A DNA stretch of 64,000 nt from Ditylenchus dipsaci. Taxonomy: Eukaryota; Nematoda; Chromadorea; Rhabditida; Anguinidae. Within the stretch, counting starts at the first letter, position 1; every line of letters begins with the position of its first letter. Below are positions 1 through 11,029 of the stretch, piece after piece. The stretch covers positions 930,001 to 994,000 of the forward strand of contig SADC01000886.1 of assembly GCA_004194705.1 (NCBI GenBank). Reading direction: 5' to 3'. Below the pieces are notes generated by a model. It saw only the letters and a list, made by a program, of their open reading frames with translations. It ran no database searches and was not told the DNA's origin. A program made the translations under genes and the position numbers.

Positions 1-462
1 GAAAAAATTTACTTTTCATATTTTTAGTGTTGCACAGCCAGTTTAGTGTCATGTTAAGAGCATGCTGGTTTAAGATAAGCACAAGCATGGGCTCTATTTC
101 ATTTAATTCTTTTGACATGACTTGAAATTGTTTGCTATCGACCTTAAAAAATAGGATATGAAAAAAACATGCGTTATTAATACAAACTAGCTTATTGATT
201 AAACTTTTTTTAACTTTCTCTAAGCACTTACAATCTTTTGATATTTCACTTGGGAGCCACATTGCTGCACATATTGCATAGCATTATAGCCAAGATAAAT
301 CTTGCGAATTACTGCAAAACTAAATAGTAATATAAAAGAAATGATGAGCCACCTCAAATAGCAAGATCTAGGCTTGTATATTGATTTGGGAATCTTGACA
401 TCAGAATTTTTGACACTGTTTGAAAGTCTCTTGGTTGAAGCATTCAATGAATTATCTTTCAT
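1..462 (-). CDS. 5' part of a type II membrane protein, probable nucleotide-sugar transferase
   Basis: Two exons are visible and the gene continues past the left edge. Exon 1 is 462-232 (77 codons, phase 0, donor GTAAGTG) and exon 2 runs from 142 to at least base 1; the 89-base intron ends TTTTTTAAG. The N-terminus has a 38-residue polar cytoplasmic tail, then a hydrophobic anchor (WLIISFILLFSFAVI) and no cleavable signal, which is a type II Golgi-type topology. Exon 2 reads LVLILNQHALNMTLNWLCN, which resembles the start of the nucleotide-diphospho-sugar transferase domain found in many nematode proteins. The domain call rests on recognition of this short stretch only. The missing C-terminal part would carry the DXD metal-binding motif, so catalytic competence cannot be judged. 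The first in-frame ATG follows a stop-rich stretch and gives the only sensible anchor. Confidence 0.6.
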
Positions 463-2276
463 TTTAAAAGACTCAAAACTTGAGCTTGAGGAATGATTAA
501 GTTCTTAGAAACTACAAGCTTTATGACTTAAACACATAATAGAATGCCAAATTCCAAATAAGATTGTGGAATATAACAAAAAAAAATATTTATTTGTGTC
601 AGACCAATTTGTTGTGGGATCAACAATAAAGGTGTATCTGTTTCACACCAGCAGCATATACGCATGTCAACAACATCAATGTTTTTGTGTCTTTTGTTAA
701 CAACCTTGAACTTATTTCCTTTGCATAGTTACATTTTATGTAAAAGTGTTCAAGGTTTCAGCCTGAAATGGGCATTTGGTCAAAAATCTTGTAAATTTAC
801 ATTTCTAGCAAGTTCAAACTTGTATTTGCAGTCAAATTTGCATTTCACGGCATTCTTGCTATTCGCAAAATGGCAAGCGAGAATTCTGCGGGAGAAAATT
901 CCTTGGAACTTCATTTTTTCGACGTTCCTTTTAAGAAAAACCGAATTCTGACGCCGGATTCGCGTTCAGCATGGTCTATTGCATACCGGAGCTCTATTGG
1001 ACCTGATACTCGTCATCAAATTTTAAATATTAAATTTCTTTTTAATTGTTTTTTGTCTCGAGAGGAATTCGAGAATTTAACTTGAACTGACATTGAAAAA
1101 GGGCAATCTGTAATCGACCATGCTGAACACGAATCCGGTGTGAGAACTCAGTTTTTCTCAACAGGAACGTCAAAAAATAAAATTCCGCGGAATTTTCTCC
1201 CGCGGAATTCTCGCCTTGCCCGCAAAATAGTGCCGTAAAATCGAAGGTACTGAAAAGCATATTGATTTATATATACCGTAAAGTAAAGTGCCGAAAAGCT
1301 GAGTCGCCGCAAAATCAAGAAACTAAAATGACCGAAATGATTTGACTGGCTACTAAAAGATCAAATTTTGATCAAAAACAAATAGTGGGGTAACAAAAGT
1401 CTAGACTGTCCTCCTCCTAAAAAACAAAAAATCTCACTGAATTGTTGAAAAACAAAACAGGCGGCAAAGTTGCGGCTAATATTTATAAAACTGCCTGCAC
1501 TCAACCAATGATTATAATTTCATTTAGTTTAGAGTTCATAGATTTTACTTGTTTATTGCATATTTTTCCAGCCTTTAGAAAATAACTTTTTATTATTTTT
1601 ATATCTGAACAATATATGACCAAACGGACTGAGATTTTCTCTAAAAATTCCCTGATTACAACAAATACAAAAGTGGCAGTAGAATTAACAGAGTAGAGGT
1701 TAAGTTGGTATTAACAACAATACTTTCTTCCTTCCTATCCTACCCTATAATCCCCATTTCCAAACTATATAGGTCTTTTATTGACCGACGATCGAAGCCT
1801 AAAACCAGCCAAATTTGCCGCGAATTAGGCCTAAAAGCAAACGAGAAGAAAGTTGTTAATGACCACTACCTATGTGCAAACAAACACAAGCACCACCAAC
1901 TAGCACATTTAATAACAATGCAAAAGTGAAATAAGTTCATATCACTAACTCACAGCCCAAATTCTGTAAAAATAAAGTCGTGTAAAATTAAGATTAGGCA
2001 AATTGGCGCGGTTAGTTCTTTTAGTAATAAAGTGGAGCTTCGATACAAGGTCACCCTGAGGACTGACCGAAAGTTGGCCTTATAAAGAGTTGGCCTTATA
2101 TCAAGGGTAACTTTACTTTATTTTCTCTGCCCTGCAGCTGAATCTGATTTAAAAAACTGACTGTATTTTCGATTTACAGAAACTTGGCTGAAAGTTGTCA
2201 ATAAACACCGGTATTTAGCAAGTTTAAAGACTATTTAAAATACTACTAGGTATTTACAATAAATTGTGTACAAAAC
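463..2276. other. intergenic, no gene seen
   Basis: Apart from the foldback at 847-1236 I see only AT-rich sequence. Around 2030-2110 there is a degenerate stretch with repeated GGCCTTATA words that may be a worn relative of the CAGTCGA-ended elements. The short plus-strand frame at 1705-1929 has no splice or codon support. Confidence 0.5.
847..1236. mobile_element. foldback element containing the TTCAGCATGGTC motif
   Basis: Two arms of about 125 bases (847-975 and 1117-1236) are inverted copies of each other with scattered differences. Both include GCGGGAGAAAATTCC, a GACGTTCCT word and the motif CCGGATTCGTGTTCAGCATG. No coding sequence lies between them. It is a nonautonomous palindromic element. 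The same CAGCATGGTCGATT motif recurs outside this element at about 4723, 22967, 29097 and 61786. Confidence 0.65.
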
Positions 2277-3308
2277 TTAAAAGAAGAAAAAATAAGAGAT
2301 AATATATTCCAAAGAAGTAAAAGCACCAAATACAGGCGCACACACAAGCAGTAGTAGCCACGATCTTTTCGTCAAAGGGGATGCAGCACTTCTTTTGTAA
2401 GCACTGGCCTCTGAGTCAGAGATGCTCAGTTCGTAGTCTTTGGTTTTAAGGTTGTCTGCAATGCATTTAAAGTATTAGTCAAAAGTCAAACCAATTATTG
2501 TAGGTAGAGCACTTACTGAAATAGCACTTGTGCATGCTCAGCCCACTTATGAGTCGGCCCATCGCTGTGTAGCCATTTACTAAGGGTTCCTCCAGGATGC
2601 ACAGCCTGCCATAGTCCTTCTGTTGTCTCAGGAATGGAAACACCACATCCAGGTCTGCATTGTCGCTAATCTGGAAGACTTGAGCTGGAGGCACAGCTAC
2701 TTGCACACCTCCAACCAATGAGGTCGATATCCTGATTGGGAAGTCTACCACACTCCTAAGTCTGAACATGAACATTTGGAGGACACATCTGTAGCTTCCA
2801 CTTCTGAAATAGTGGTGTCGATGCCCTTGCCAAACCTGTCTGCGAATAACAAGGATGAATAATTTCAAGATTTATCATAGCAGAAAACTCCTACCCAAAG
2901 TCCTGTATATCCTGCAGTCAGTGCCAGTAGTTTCATTGTGTCGGTTGAAGTTCTCCCATTCCACACACAAGTAGTACCAAGAGCGCTCCTTCAAGTCCAC
3001 TATATTGACTTGTTTATCTTCGTTGACTGAGTCTGGATAAAACACTTTGCTGATGGTCACCTCCTGACTTCTCAATGGAATAGCAGAGATGTATAAGGTG
3101 GGCAAGAGAGTGGGTGCTAAATGCTCTTTTAGGAACTCTTCCCTAAGCATCACTCGAAAGCCATGTTGGTGGGGTCGACGAAGTTGATGGCTTTGACACT
3201 TAGAAATGTGCGCTGGTTGTATTTAAGAGTAGAAAGGATGGGTTTGATTAGAATTAAAAATATGGGGAGGCAAGAAAATAAATGGGCCAACACAAGTTGT
3301 AACTTCAT
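2277..3308 (-). CDS. secreted or anchored beta-sandwich-like protein, three exons
   Basis: Exons are 3308-2895, 2839-2517 and 2455-2277, with introns of 55 and 61 bases. The ATG at 3308 opens a hydrophobic leader (MKLQLVLAHLFSCLPIFLIL), followed by TFLSVKAINFVDPTNMAF. After a one-base frame slip near 3161 it continues RVMLREEFLKEHLAPTLLP. A second slip near 2778 is needed between DVSSK and MFMFRLRSVVDFP. With one base restored in each exon all intron phases agree. The middle carries regular alternating hydrophobic strands, CVEWENFNRHNETTGTDC and KDYGRLCILEEP, and looks like an extracellular fibronectin-III-like family seen in ecdysozoans; this is recognition of pattern, not a search. The C-terminus is a short basic stretch then a hydrophobic tail (WLLLLVCAPVFGAF) to the stop, fitting a membrane or GPI anchor. 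About 281 residues after allowing for the slips. Confidence 0.75.
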
Positions 3309-3821
3309 GTCTATGTCAGTTTTCTAGTGGTATTGGATATGACAATTGGTATACCTAAATATTTAGGTAAAAATAAAAAGATTAAAAGACCTTTAGCTTA
3401 AATATAAAAAGGCTCTATCCAGCAAATATGGATTTTTTGCTTTGCCCACCCTATTTTTTTGATTTCAAGGCTTAGGCAAGGGTTGAGGCGAAAACACTCT
3501 TTAAGCGAAAACCACCCTCTTTGCTGGATACGAATAAAGATGTATTGTACTTATTAATGGCAGACAATATGCTAGAGTTCTGGACATTAGTCCGAAAGGC
3601 GGGTATTATTTAATGTAAAAAATTAAAGTCAAACAGCTTTTTTAGAGGCTGCCTGTTTTCTGAGCATTCTTTGCTTATTGCCATATTGGAATATAAGTTG
3701 TGATATTCCCGAATGGTCGCAATATAAATAATACACATCTAGCTTAGATTCCAAAGAGAAGACCGCTTGGCCTTGCATAATAATCTTAACCAAGGAGGAA
3801 GTGGTTGAAATATTAGAGACA
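3309..3821. other. intergenic, weak minus-strand ORF only
   Basis: The 67-codon minus frame at 3832-3629 starts with ATG, but it overlaps the start of the better plus-strand candidate at 3822. It has no signal peptide, splice partner or recognisable motif. I see nothing else here. Confidence 0.35.
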
Positions 3822-4016
3822 ATGGCTGGCATTTATGAATATTTTTCTTCATTTATTGGCTATTTAGACTTAGGGGTGACAGAGGTTGAAGAGCCAGCCT
3901 ACCCTATAATAATTAATAAGGACAAAGTCTTTGCTGTCCATTTTGAGAAAAGAAGAGAGCTTTAGGCAGCTATTGCCCAGCTATGGGATTACATATTAGA
4001 GCAGCAGGAAGCTTGA
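3822..4016 (+). pseudogene. short protein-like frame interrupted by an in-frame TAG
   Basis: ATG at 3822 in a good context (gagacaATGGC) opens MAGIYEYFSSFIGYLDLGV and reads 47 codons of well-mixed composition to TAG at 3963-3965. The same frame then continues for 16 further plausible codons (AAIAQLWDYILEQQEA) to TGA at 4014. The composition on both sides of the TAG is alike, so this may be one small exon with a nonsense change, a readthrough codon or a base error. No family is recognised and no flanking exon is convincing. Confidence 0.35.
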
Positions 4017-7000
4017 ACTAATAACACCAGTAGTTGACCAGAGGTATTTGCCTGTCACTTGCCTGACTGCTCATCTCTTGAGTAGCAATATTTTTGGAGG
4101 CACCAGCATGTTATTCGACATTAGGCCAAAGCATTTCATGATCAAAATTAAAAACATAGATCTTGACTTGTCACTCATACATTTAATTGCAAAGTCGGCT
4201 TTTGAAATTCAAGAAAAACAGAAATGACTTTAAAGATGGCCAAATGAAAAATTGAAAAATAATTTTGCCGTTAAAACACTGAACTTGATACATTGATACT
4301 GATGCTTATTTTGACAATTTGAAAATAACCATCTAGACAATTCTAAACTAAATTGAACAAGAAACTAGCATTAAAATAGTCTACTTGGCCAAGCGGAGCG
4401 CAAAGGAACTTGCAACCCAACTTTGCAATTGAATAGACTCCTGCTCTAAATATAGTGTTAGTGCCTGGGTAATTGAATTTGCCCATTTAGTCAGTACTTT
4501 CAAATGCTCATTTGCTAAACAAAATTTTAATTTTAGGCTAAAAAATTTGCGCGACACTGACTTTCTGACTTATTTATCTGACACAAACAAAATAGTGGAT
4601 AAATATTAAAATTCACGAAATCGGGCTCAAAAGTCTTGTTAGCTAGGTCATTTTCTCACAGCCATCATTTGCTTTCGTTGCAATGCAAACTGTCAATTTT
4701 TATATTCTAAAACTAGATTCATGTTCAGCATGGTCGATTTGCGTATAAAATACTCTCTAAATCCAAAGCCCCTAAACATCTACATGTCTGAAATGATTAA
4801 GCGGGGCTAGTTAAAAAACTGAAATTCTAGGCTAAAATTTTCTAAAAAATAGAATTGTGAATGTTTCAGCAAAAAAGGGCTTTTTTAAAATAATCTTCCA
4901 AAAATGGAAATTTTATTTAAAAAACTTACGCAATGAGCTTTTAGGTGGGTAAAGTGACCAGTTTTGGCAACATAGAAATAAGAAGCAATTGCACCATCAT
5001 TTAACAGCAAGACTTAAGTATTGACTGGTCAAAGAAGGATTAGGACCTGTCGGCTTAAAGATCAAAAAGATGCCTTTAAACATGACCATATTGTGAGTGG
5101 TGGTCAAGATCCACGGAATTAGAGCTATGGTGTTGTAAATTTTAAGCCCTTTTCTAAAGGCATTTTACTTGACACCGAGAAAATTTGTCTTTTCGGCTCT
5201 AAAACAACAGTAAGCCCTTTTAAAAGAAATAAAAAGACAAAGTAGTAATGGTATTAGGAGTGGCAGAAAGTGTGAATGTTAACTTCTAATCCTTTAAAAA
5301 CACACCAAAACCTTGCTGCTTTTGGTGTCTATCTACAACCAAAATGAAAGTTAAATTTTAGCTTAGGGCAGCAAATCTTTATTGTTTTAGTCTTGAAACA
5401 GAAAGCAGCCATCAATCAGTAGATATTCTTAATTTATTGGCACATCCAAACTTAAATGCTATGAACAGCCGAACCTCTCCCTCTGTCATATTATTAATGA
5501 GCAGAAGGCGCACAACGGAACCAGCGGATACCCTACCGTAAATGGCGTAATCGATGCAGCAATATATCAGTTAAATATTAAGCGAAAAGAGAGTGAGAAA
5601 AAAAACAGTTACCCAGTATAACTTTTTTTATAGATGAGAATAATAAATGATATAAAAATGACTGGCAATAAAAGTAGATTTTTTACTCTTGAAGACTTCT
5701 GTCTAAGACTAGCAAAGCTGATTGACAAAAGCGGATTGATGATAAGTGCGTACGCGAGGGTAGGGCGAAAAAACGCGCCATCTTACTCTTCCATGGAATA
5801 GTACCGTTATCGAATTTTTCTCCTGTTGTCTTTGCTACTTTTGCCTAATAAAAATATTTTGTCAAGTATAATAACCTTTGTGGCTCTATCTTTTTTAAAT
5901 TTGTTGGTTGAAACCTCAATTTTTTTTGCGGTATCACCTGGCGCGGAAGCCCTCAACAAAAATTATAAAAATGGCCGACCCTGTAGCTAAAAAAGAGAAC
6001 AAACACTTTAGAAATCAGTAAACACTAAGATTTTTTTCGTTTCTGTATTCTAGGAAGTTATTTTTCAAGTAAGTAAATGAATAGCACTCAAAAACTACAC
6101 AACTAACAATCATATCCACTTACAAAAAAGTCAGAAAAATTATTCTATTGATAATTTCGGATTTTCTTAAGGAAATTTTATGGCATAGCTAAATTTATGA
6201 TAACATTAATTAGAACAATTTTCAGACCTTTACAATTAATACGGCAGCAAGTTTTACCCTTAAATAATACCTACTATCAAACGAGAAAGAAAGGTAACAA
6301 CAACAAAAACAACACAGGTGGTTGTTATTAGCAGGGCAACTGCACAAACAATAGAAATAAATGGGTAAATATATGTGAGCACTCATTATAAAGAACTAGC
6401 TAACCTACTACTACTTCTGTATTTGCCTTTAGTAAGCTAATGAACTTGGCGCCAAAATACATTCATCAACAACTAGGCATCCCGTGGGATCTACTAAATT
6501 ACAAAAGTTTGGAGACAAAGAGCTATAAATGTGGCTATGCAGTTAAAGATGGATATTCTATAGAAAATTAATACAAATTTTTTTGGTTATGTAAAAATGT
6601 CTTTCCGCATCCTAAAAACGTGTTTCTATCGTTGGTAGGGTCTTAAGTGGCACAAAAAGTGTTACAACGTCCGTTTTTAGGTTAGGCACAAGGTGTGGTT
6701 TGGCGCTAATTTCCACAACCGTCTTTGGACAAAAGAAATATATAGAAAAAAGCAAAAACGCTATATTGAGACTTTAAGAGAGTAATAATGATGAAGTTTT
6801 ACTGACCTTCTTGCCCTTCCTATATTAATTATGGCATCTTTAGACAGAAAACATCTGTTATGAGTTCACAGGCAACCACTACTACACAAGTCTGTCATCT
6901 TCTCTAAAGTGTTTTCGCCAAAATACCTACTATTATTATGGCCATTTTTCATTGCTATATCTTTTAGAAAAGATAAAGTGGCTGGGAGGCTGAGGAGTTT

Positions 7001-8537
7001 TTTTGGTCTTTCTTGACACTTTCAACGAGTTTATACATAACAACAGCATCTTTTAGATATGGGAAATCTAGACAATCGCAAAAAGTAGTTGAAAGCAGAG
7101 ACCAATAGATAGTAAATTATAAATTATAATTCTATATCATATTCTCACAGGATGCTTTGAAAAATAGCTTTTTGGAATCAAGTCTGAAAAATAGAGAAAA
7201 GTATCGTAGGAACACGAAATGTACTTTAGACAGACATATTTGTAGGTCCAGTAAACTGGGCGGAGCTTCTGCAAAAACTATTTTCGATTACAGTATTGAC
7301 AGAACTCAAGTTTACAGGAATCAACAACTGTTTTTCACTGTCTTCTGCTAAACTAAATAAAAAATATTGCTCATATTGTCTTTGGTAACATTCCTATATA
7401 GGTGTACTACTTTCTTAACCTAATATCAAAATAATTGCGGCAGCGCGGCAAAACCTTTATTCGCTGTTAATATGCACACCAAAGACAGGATCAGGAAGCG
7501 GGGGAAGGGACTGGAGTTGTAGGATTAAGTAATGCTAATTCATAACACTGAAAGTATAGAGCAAAGTTTGAATATTTTTCAAAATTGTGCTGGTTGACAC
7601 TTTGAAGAAAAATATGCCTGGTGAAAGGCTCCTTTCGGACTCAATTAAAAGCAATTTCCCCTTTTTAAATAGGTCCGACAAAAGAACTTTTGAGTTGGCA
7701 AAATAATATTAGTGCCCTTGCTGAGAGAAAAGTCAACTGCCTTAAGCAAATGTGTCAATCAATTGAATAGTTGCCGACCTAAGGTGCCTTTTTCAACTTA
7801 GGTTGTTTGAAGTTTGAAATAAAGTGAGCGTTATTTGCGGCTACTTAGTGACAAGTATTATCAAGGTCATATTGAAATTGTTGGATTGAAAATTAATCAT
7901 AATGTCTATATGAAGCGTGACGACAATGTCGACACGCGAAAAAAATTAGTCAAACGACAGTCTATCTTTTGAAACCTTTTTAACAGTAGTGATATAGTCA
8001 AGTTTGACTAATAAAAGGCGAAATTGGATCACAATAAAAACATTAAAATTCTAAATGCTTTTGTTGCCAAAATTTGTTAATTGCTAAAGATAAAAGTTTT
8101 TGGTAATATAGTTAAAGCATGAATTTGTGATTATCATGAAAATATAGTTGAAAAGACAATACCACAAGCAAGCCTTTTGAATTTAGGGTGTGGCTCTCTT
8201 ACTCGGGAGAATACGGAATGCCGTAAAAAGGAGACAGTTTCTTAAACATTCTTATAAATTTTCAAAAAATTCCTAAGAGCTTGATGTTAACTCAGAAACT
8301 TAACTATTAGCATGTTACACTATCTTTGAATAATGCGCCAAATGCATGTTATCTATATGCATTTGCATTCAACATCAGTGATATCTAATGCTGTTGTAAC
8401 AACTGTTGTCAGACACAATACAAGATCGTCTAGGGGGCCGATATGGTGTCGGTAGCTTGTAATTAAAGAAACATTCACTTGGATATGCAAAAAAGCAGAT
8501 ATGATTCCAAAATATAGTTTACCGATTTAGACGAATT
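4017..8537. repeat. noncoding duplicated region, copy A
   Basis: No gene is supported. Blocks at about 5030-5290, 5390-5570, 6290-6560, 6840-7000 and 8380-8537 recur in the same order and orientation at about 11040-11310, 11820-12010, 12600-12870, 13190-13280 and 14240-14420. Shared words include AAAACAACAGTAAGC, AATGGCGTAATCGAT and GACAAAGAGCTATAAAT. Reading frames are not conserved between the copies, so this is not an obvious gene pair; exon-like edges (TTTAG or TTTCAG before TAATGAAC) are present in the 6430/12760 block. Confidence 0.55.
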
Positions 8538-8704
8538 ACAGTCAAATCTGTTTAAACCATCACTCTTTGGTCACCTGATTTGGTCCGCTAAAAGAACTAT
8601 AGGGGAACGACACTTGCTTGAACTTCCATCTGTTTAAACCATCTCCCTAAGTCTGACCCCCTGGATCAGACCCTGGAATTGGCGAACTAAACAGGTCTCA
8701 CTGT
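8538..8704. mobile_element. CAGTCAAA-ended miniature element
   Basis: It begins ACAGTCAAATCTGTTTAAAC and ends with the inverse, TAAACAGGTCTCACTGTA. The 167 bases contain a second internal CATCTGTTTAAACCATC. The termini match the CAGT(C/T)(G/A)A start used by many other elements here and by pogo/Tigger-type transposons in general. No coding capacity. Confidence 0.6.
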
Positions 8705-9352
8705 ACTCACTTAATGTAATGCTAACTAATAACTTAACTATCAGTATCACAAGAAATAACTATCTTTTCAAATTGTTAAGTACCAAGGACTTTTAAAAAT
8801 TTTCAGTTACTTATAATGTAAAACCCCACATTAAGTAATATTATTTTGATAATAAAGTAAAAGTTGCTTTATAAGAATCTAATTCTATAGAAAAGTGACC
8901 ACTCTAGAAAATGAAATGTTGCTGAATTAAAGAGTGTTTTCTTTGACCAACCCATTACTTCAAAGCCCTTAACTTTGGAATACTTGTTGGTGTGAAGAAG
9001 GCGGAAATAATAGATATTTCTGTGAGTAATTTGTTACTAACTACAATATTAGAAACACTCCAACACAACCACTTCCTCCATCACCCCAAATATCCATTGA
9101 ATCGTGAGTGTTTTGGATGGCCAAAACAACTCCAAGCAGTCATTCATAATCAGTTGGGTTAGATATTTTTAATTCAATTAGATGTAAGTACTATTTAAAG
9201 ATATAATCTCCTAAATTCAATTTTAAGCTTAGTAAAACAAGCAGTATCCGTCAATTTATGCATTCAATTTATTCACGCTTTCATAATTATTAAAAATATA
9301 CAGATGGCTGAATTTGCTGCCTTCAATATCATTTTGTCGGTTTTGTTATGTC
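8705..9352. other. intergenic, nothing seen
   Basis: AT-rich sequence without open frames, splice-site pairs or repeats that I can support. Confidence 0.5.
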
Positions 9353-9550
9353 AAAAGACCATGGCCGTCCATGTTCACAAGTTTTGTACATTTGAGTTGG
9401 CGGGGGACAGCTTTTTTACCCGAAAATGCATGAATTTTCTTTTAAATAAATTTGTAATTCAAAAAAATAATTTGGTGCACTTTCGGCGGTGAAAAAACTG
9501 TCCCTGCCAATTCAATGGTACAGAACTCGTGGACGAGCAGGGTCCTTTAA
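9353..9550. mobile_element. foldback with GACCATGG ends
   Basis: The left arm starts AAAAGACCATGGCCGTCCAT and includes GTTGGCGGGGGACAG; the right arm is its inverse, ending in GGTCCTTTAA. It belongs to the same terminal family as 20490-20690, 24643-24802 and 51342-51540 (AAAGNACCAT..., GGCGGGGGACA inner word). Confidence 0.6.
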
Positions 9551-11029
9551 TTATACACAAAGAAGACAACGAAATGACTTGAAAAAAACCCGCACAATTT
9601 TTTTTTTATTCTATTGACAATAAAACGCAAGCCTTACAAATAGATACGGAAAAATTCGACAGCATGAAAATGTTATACATATGGTTTATTAGTAAAATTA
9701 GTGTCAGAGCCCCAAACAAGGGGTTGAAAGGGCATGACCGAATGAGTGAAAGGGCATGTGTGTGACTTTAGGTCATAAACTGGGGCGCAAGGCTATTGTT
9801 AAGGATCCAAAAGGTGTCATCCCTTTCTTTATTCCTTCTTTTAACATAGCACTAAAGAGACAATGGTCTTAGGTCTCCTAAAAGCGTGCCCGAAACCTGG
9901 GAAAATGACACAGAAAGGCATGCTTCTAGTAAATTTAACCACAAAGACAGGAATCGAATTTCATTAAAAAAGCCTTTTTAATAAATAAAAAAAGGACTAG
10001 TTGAAATTTACTATATTTTATAGTGCTTATCTATTGAAATACAAACAGGAAAACTAGATCTGTTTTTTTTTAAATTTGTGCCATATATGAATATTGACAG
10101 ACTTTTATGGGTATACACACTCATTTTCAGTCAATTAAACCAGCAGATATAGCAAACACACAATTAAGCTCTTAAAAGAAAGTAAAATAGGCAGGCAACA
10201 GGCAGGTGTGTGCCAGTACCCAACTCTCAATGTTTTTTCCCACAATTAGGGCTTAGGATCATTTGTTGTTGGATGTGTGAGTGACATATCTGGCTAAGCT
10301 ACACATTTTATCATCAGAACAATTGTATTCATCCTAAATACTTGGATATTGAGAACTTTTAGCTAGGGTTGATTGACAAGTAAGATTTGTTGTGTTGCTT
10401 ACAGTGTAATTGCCAGAACGCAAGTTTGCCTCATTTATCAGCAAGACAAACTATGCAACAGACATTGTCAACATAGATTTTGAAACATATGGACACATTT
10501 TGAACCGCTAAATTGGCACGAATATAATTGAGTAGCTAGGATTGCACCATATTTCCTCTATTAATTACTCCCTCTCTAACAATCACCAACTTAGGAACCA
10601 TAGATCTCAACGAAGAATCAATATTTTCCAAACCTGTTTATTGCGCTTTCTCGACTCTTACTAGGTCTACCCATTTTGCTTAGTTGAGCACTCAATAATC
10701 ACAGAATCCGCCCAATTTTTTCGAATATTTAAGAAACTAAAAATAATTAGTCCAGGGTAAGGAATACAGAATATGTGGTAGTTTATTGTAATAAAATTTT
10801 TTTAAACAATATATTATAAATTTATACACCTGAAAGACTTTTTTAAACACAAATTAAAGCACATAGACATAGTTGTTTAGCACTATAAGACCATGGGCGA
10901 AAAAGTTCAGCAGTTTACCTATACTCTGTAAAAAGAACTAGTTGTTTGCAAAGAAATCGAAACAATAAATTTTGCAGAAAACATACCAAAATGTCTGGTA
11001 TTTCAGATGATGAGTTTAAATAGCTAGCT
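9551..11029. other. intergenic, nothing seen
   Basis: No supported gene. A degenerate repeat of AAAGGGCATG words at 9730-9765 is the only structure noticed. Confidence 0.45.
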
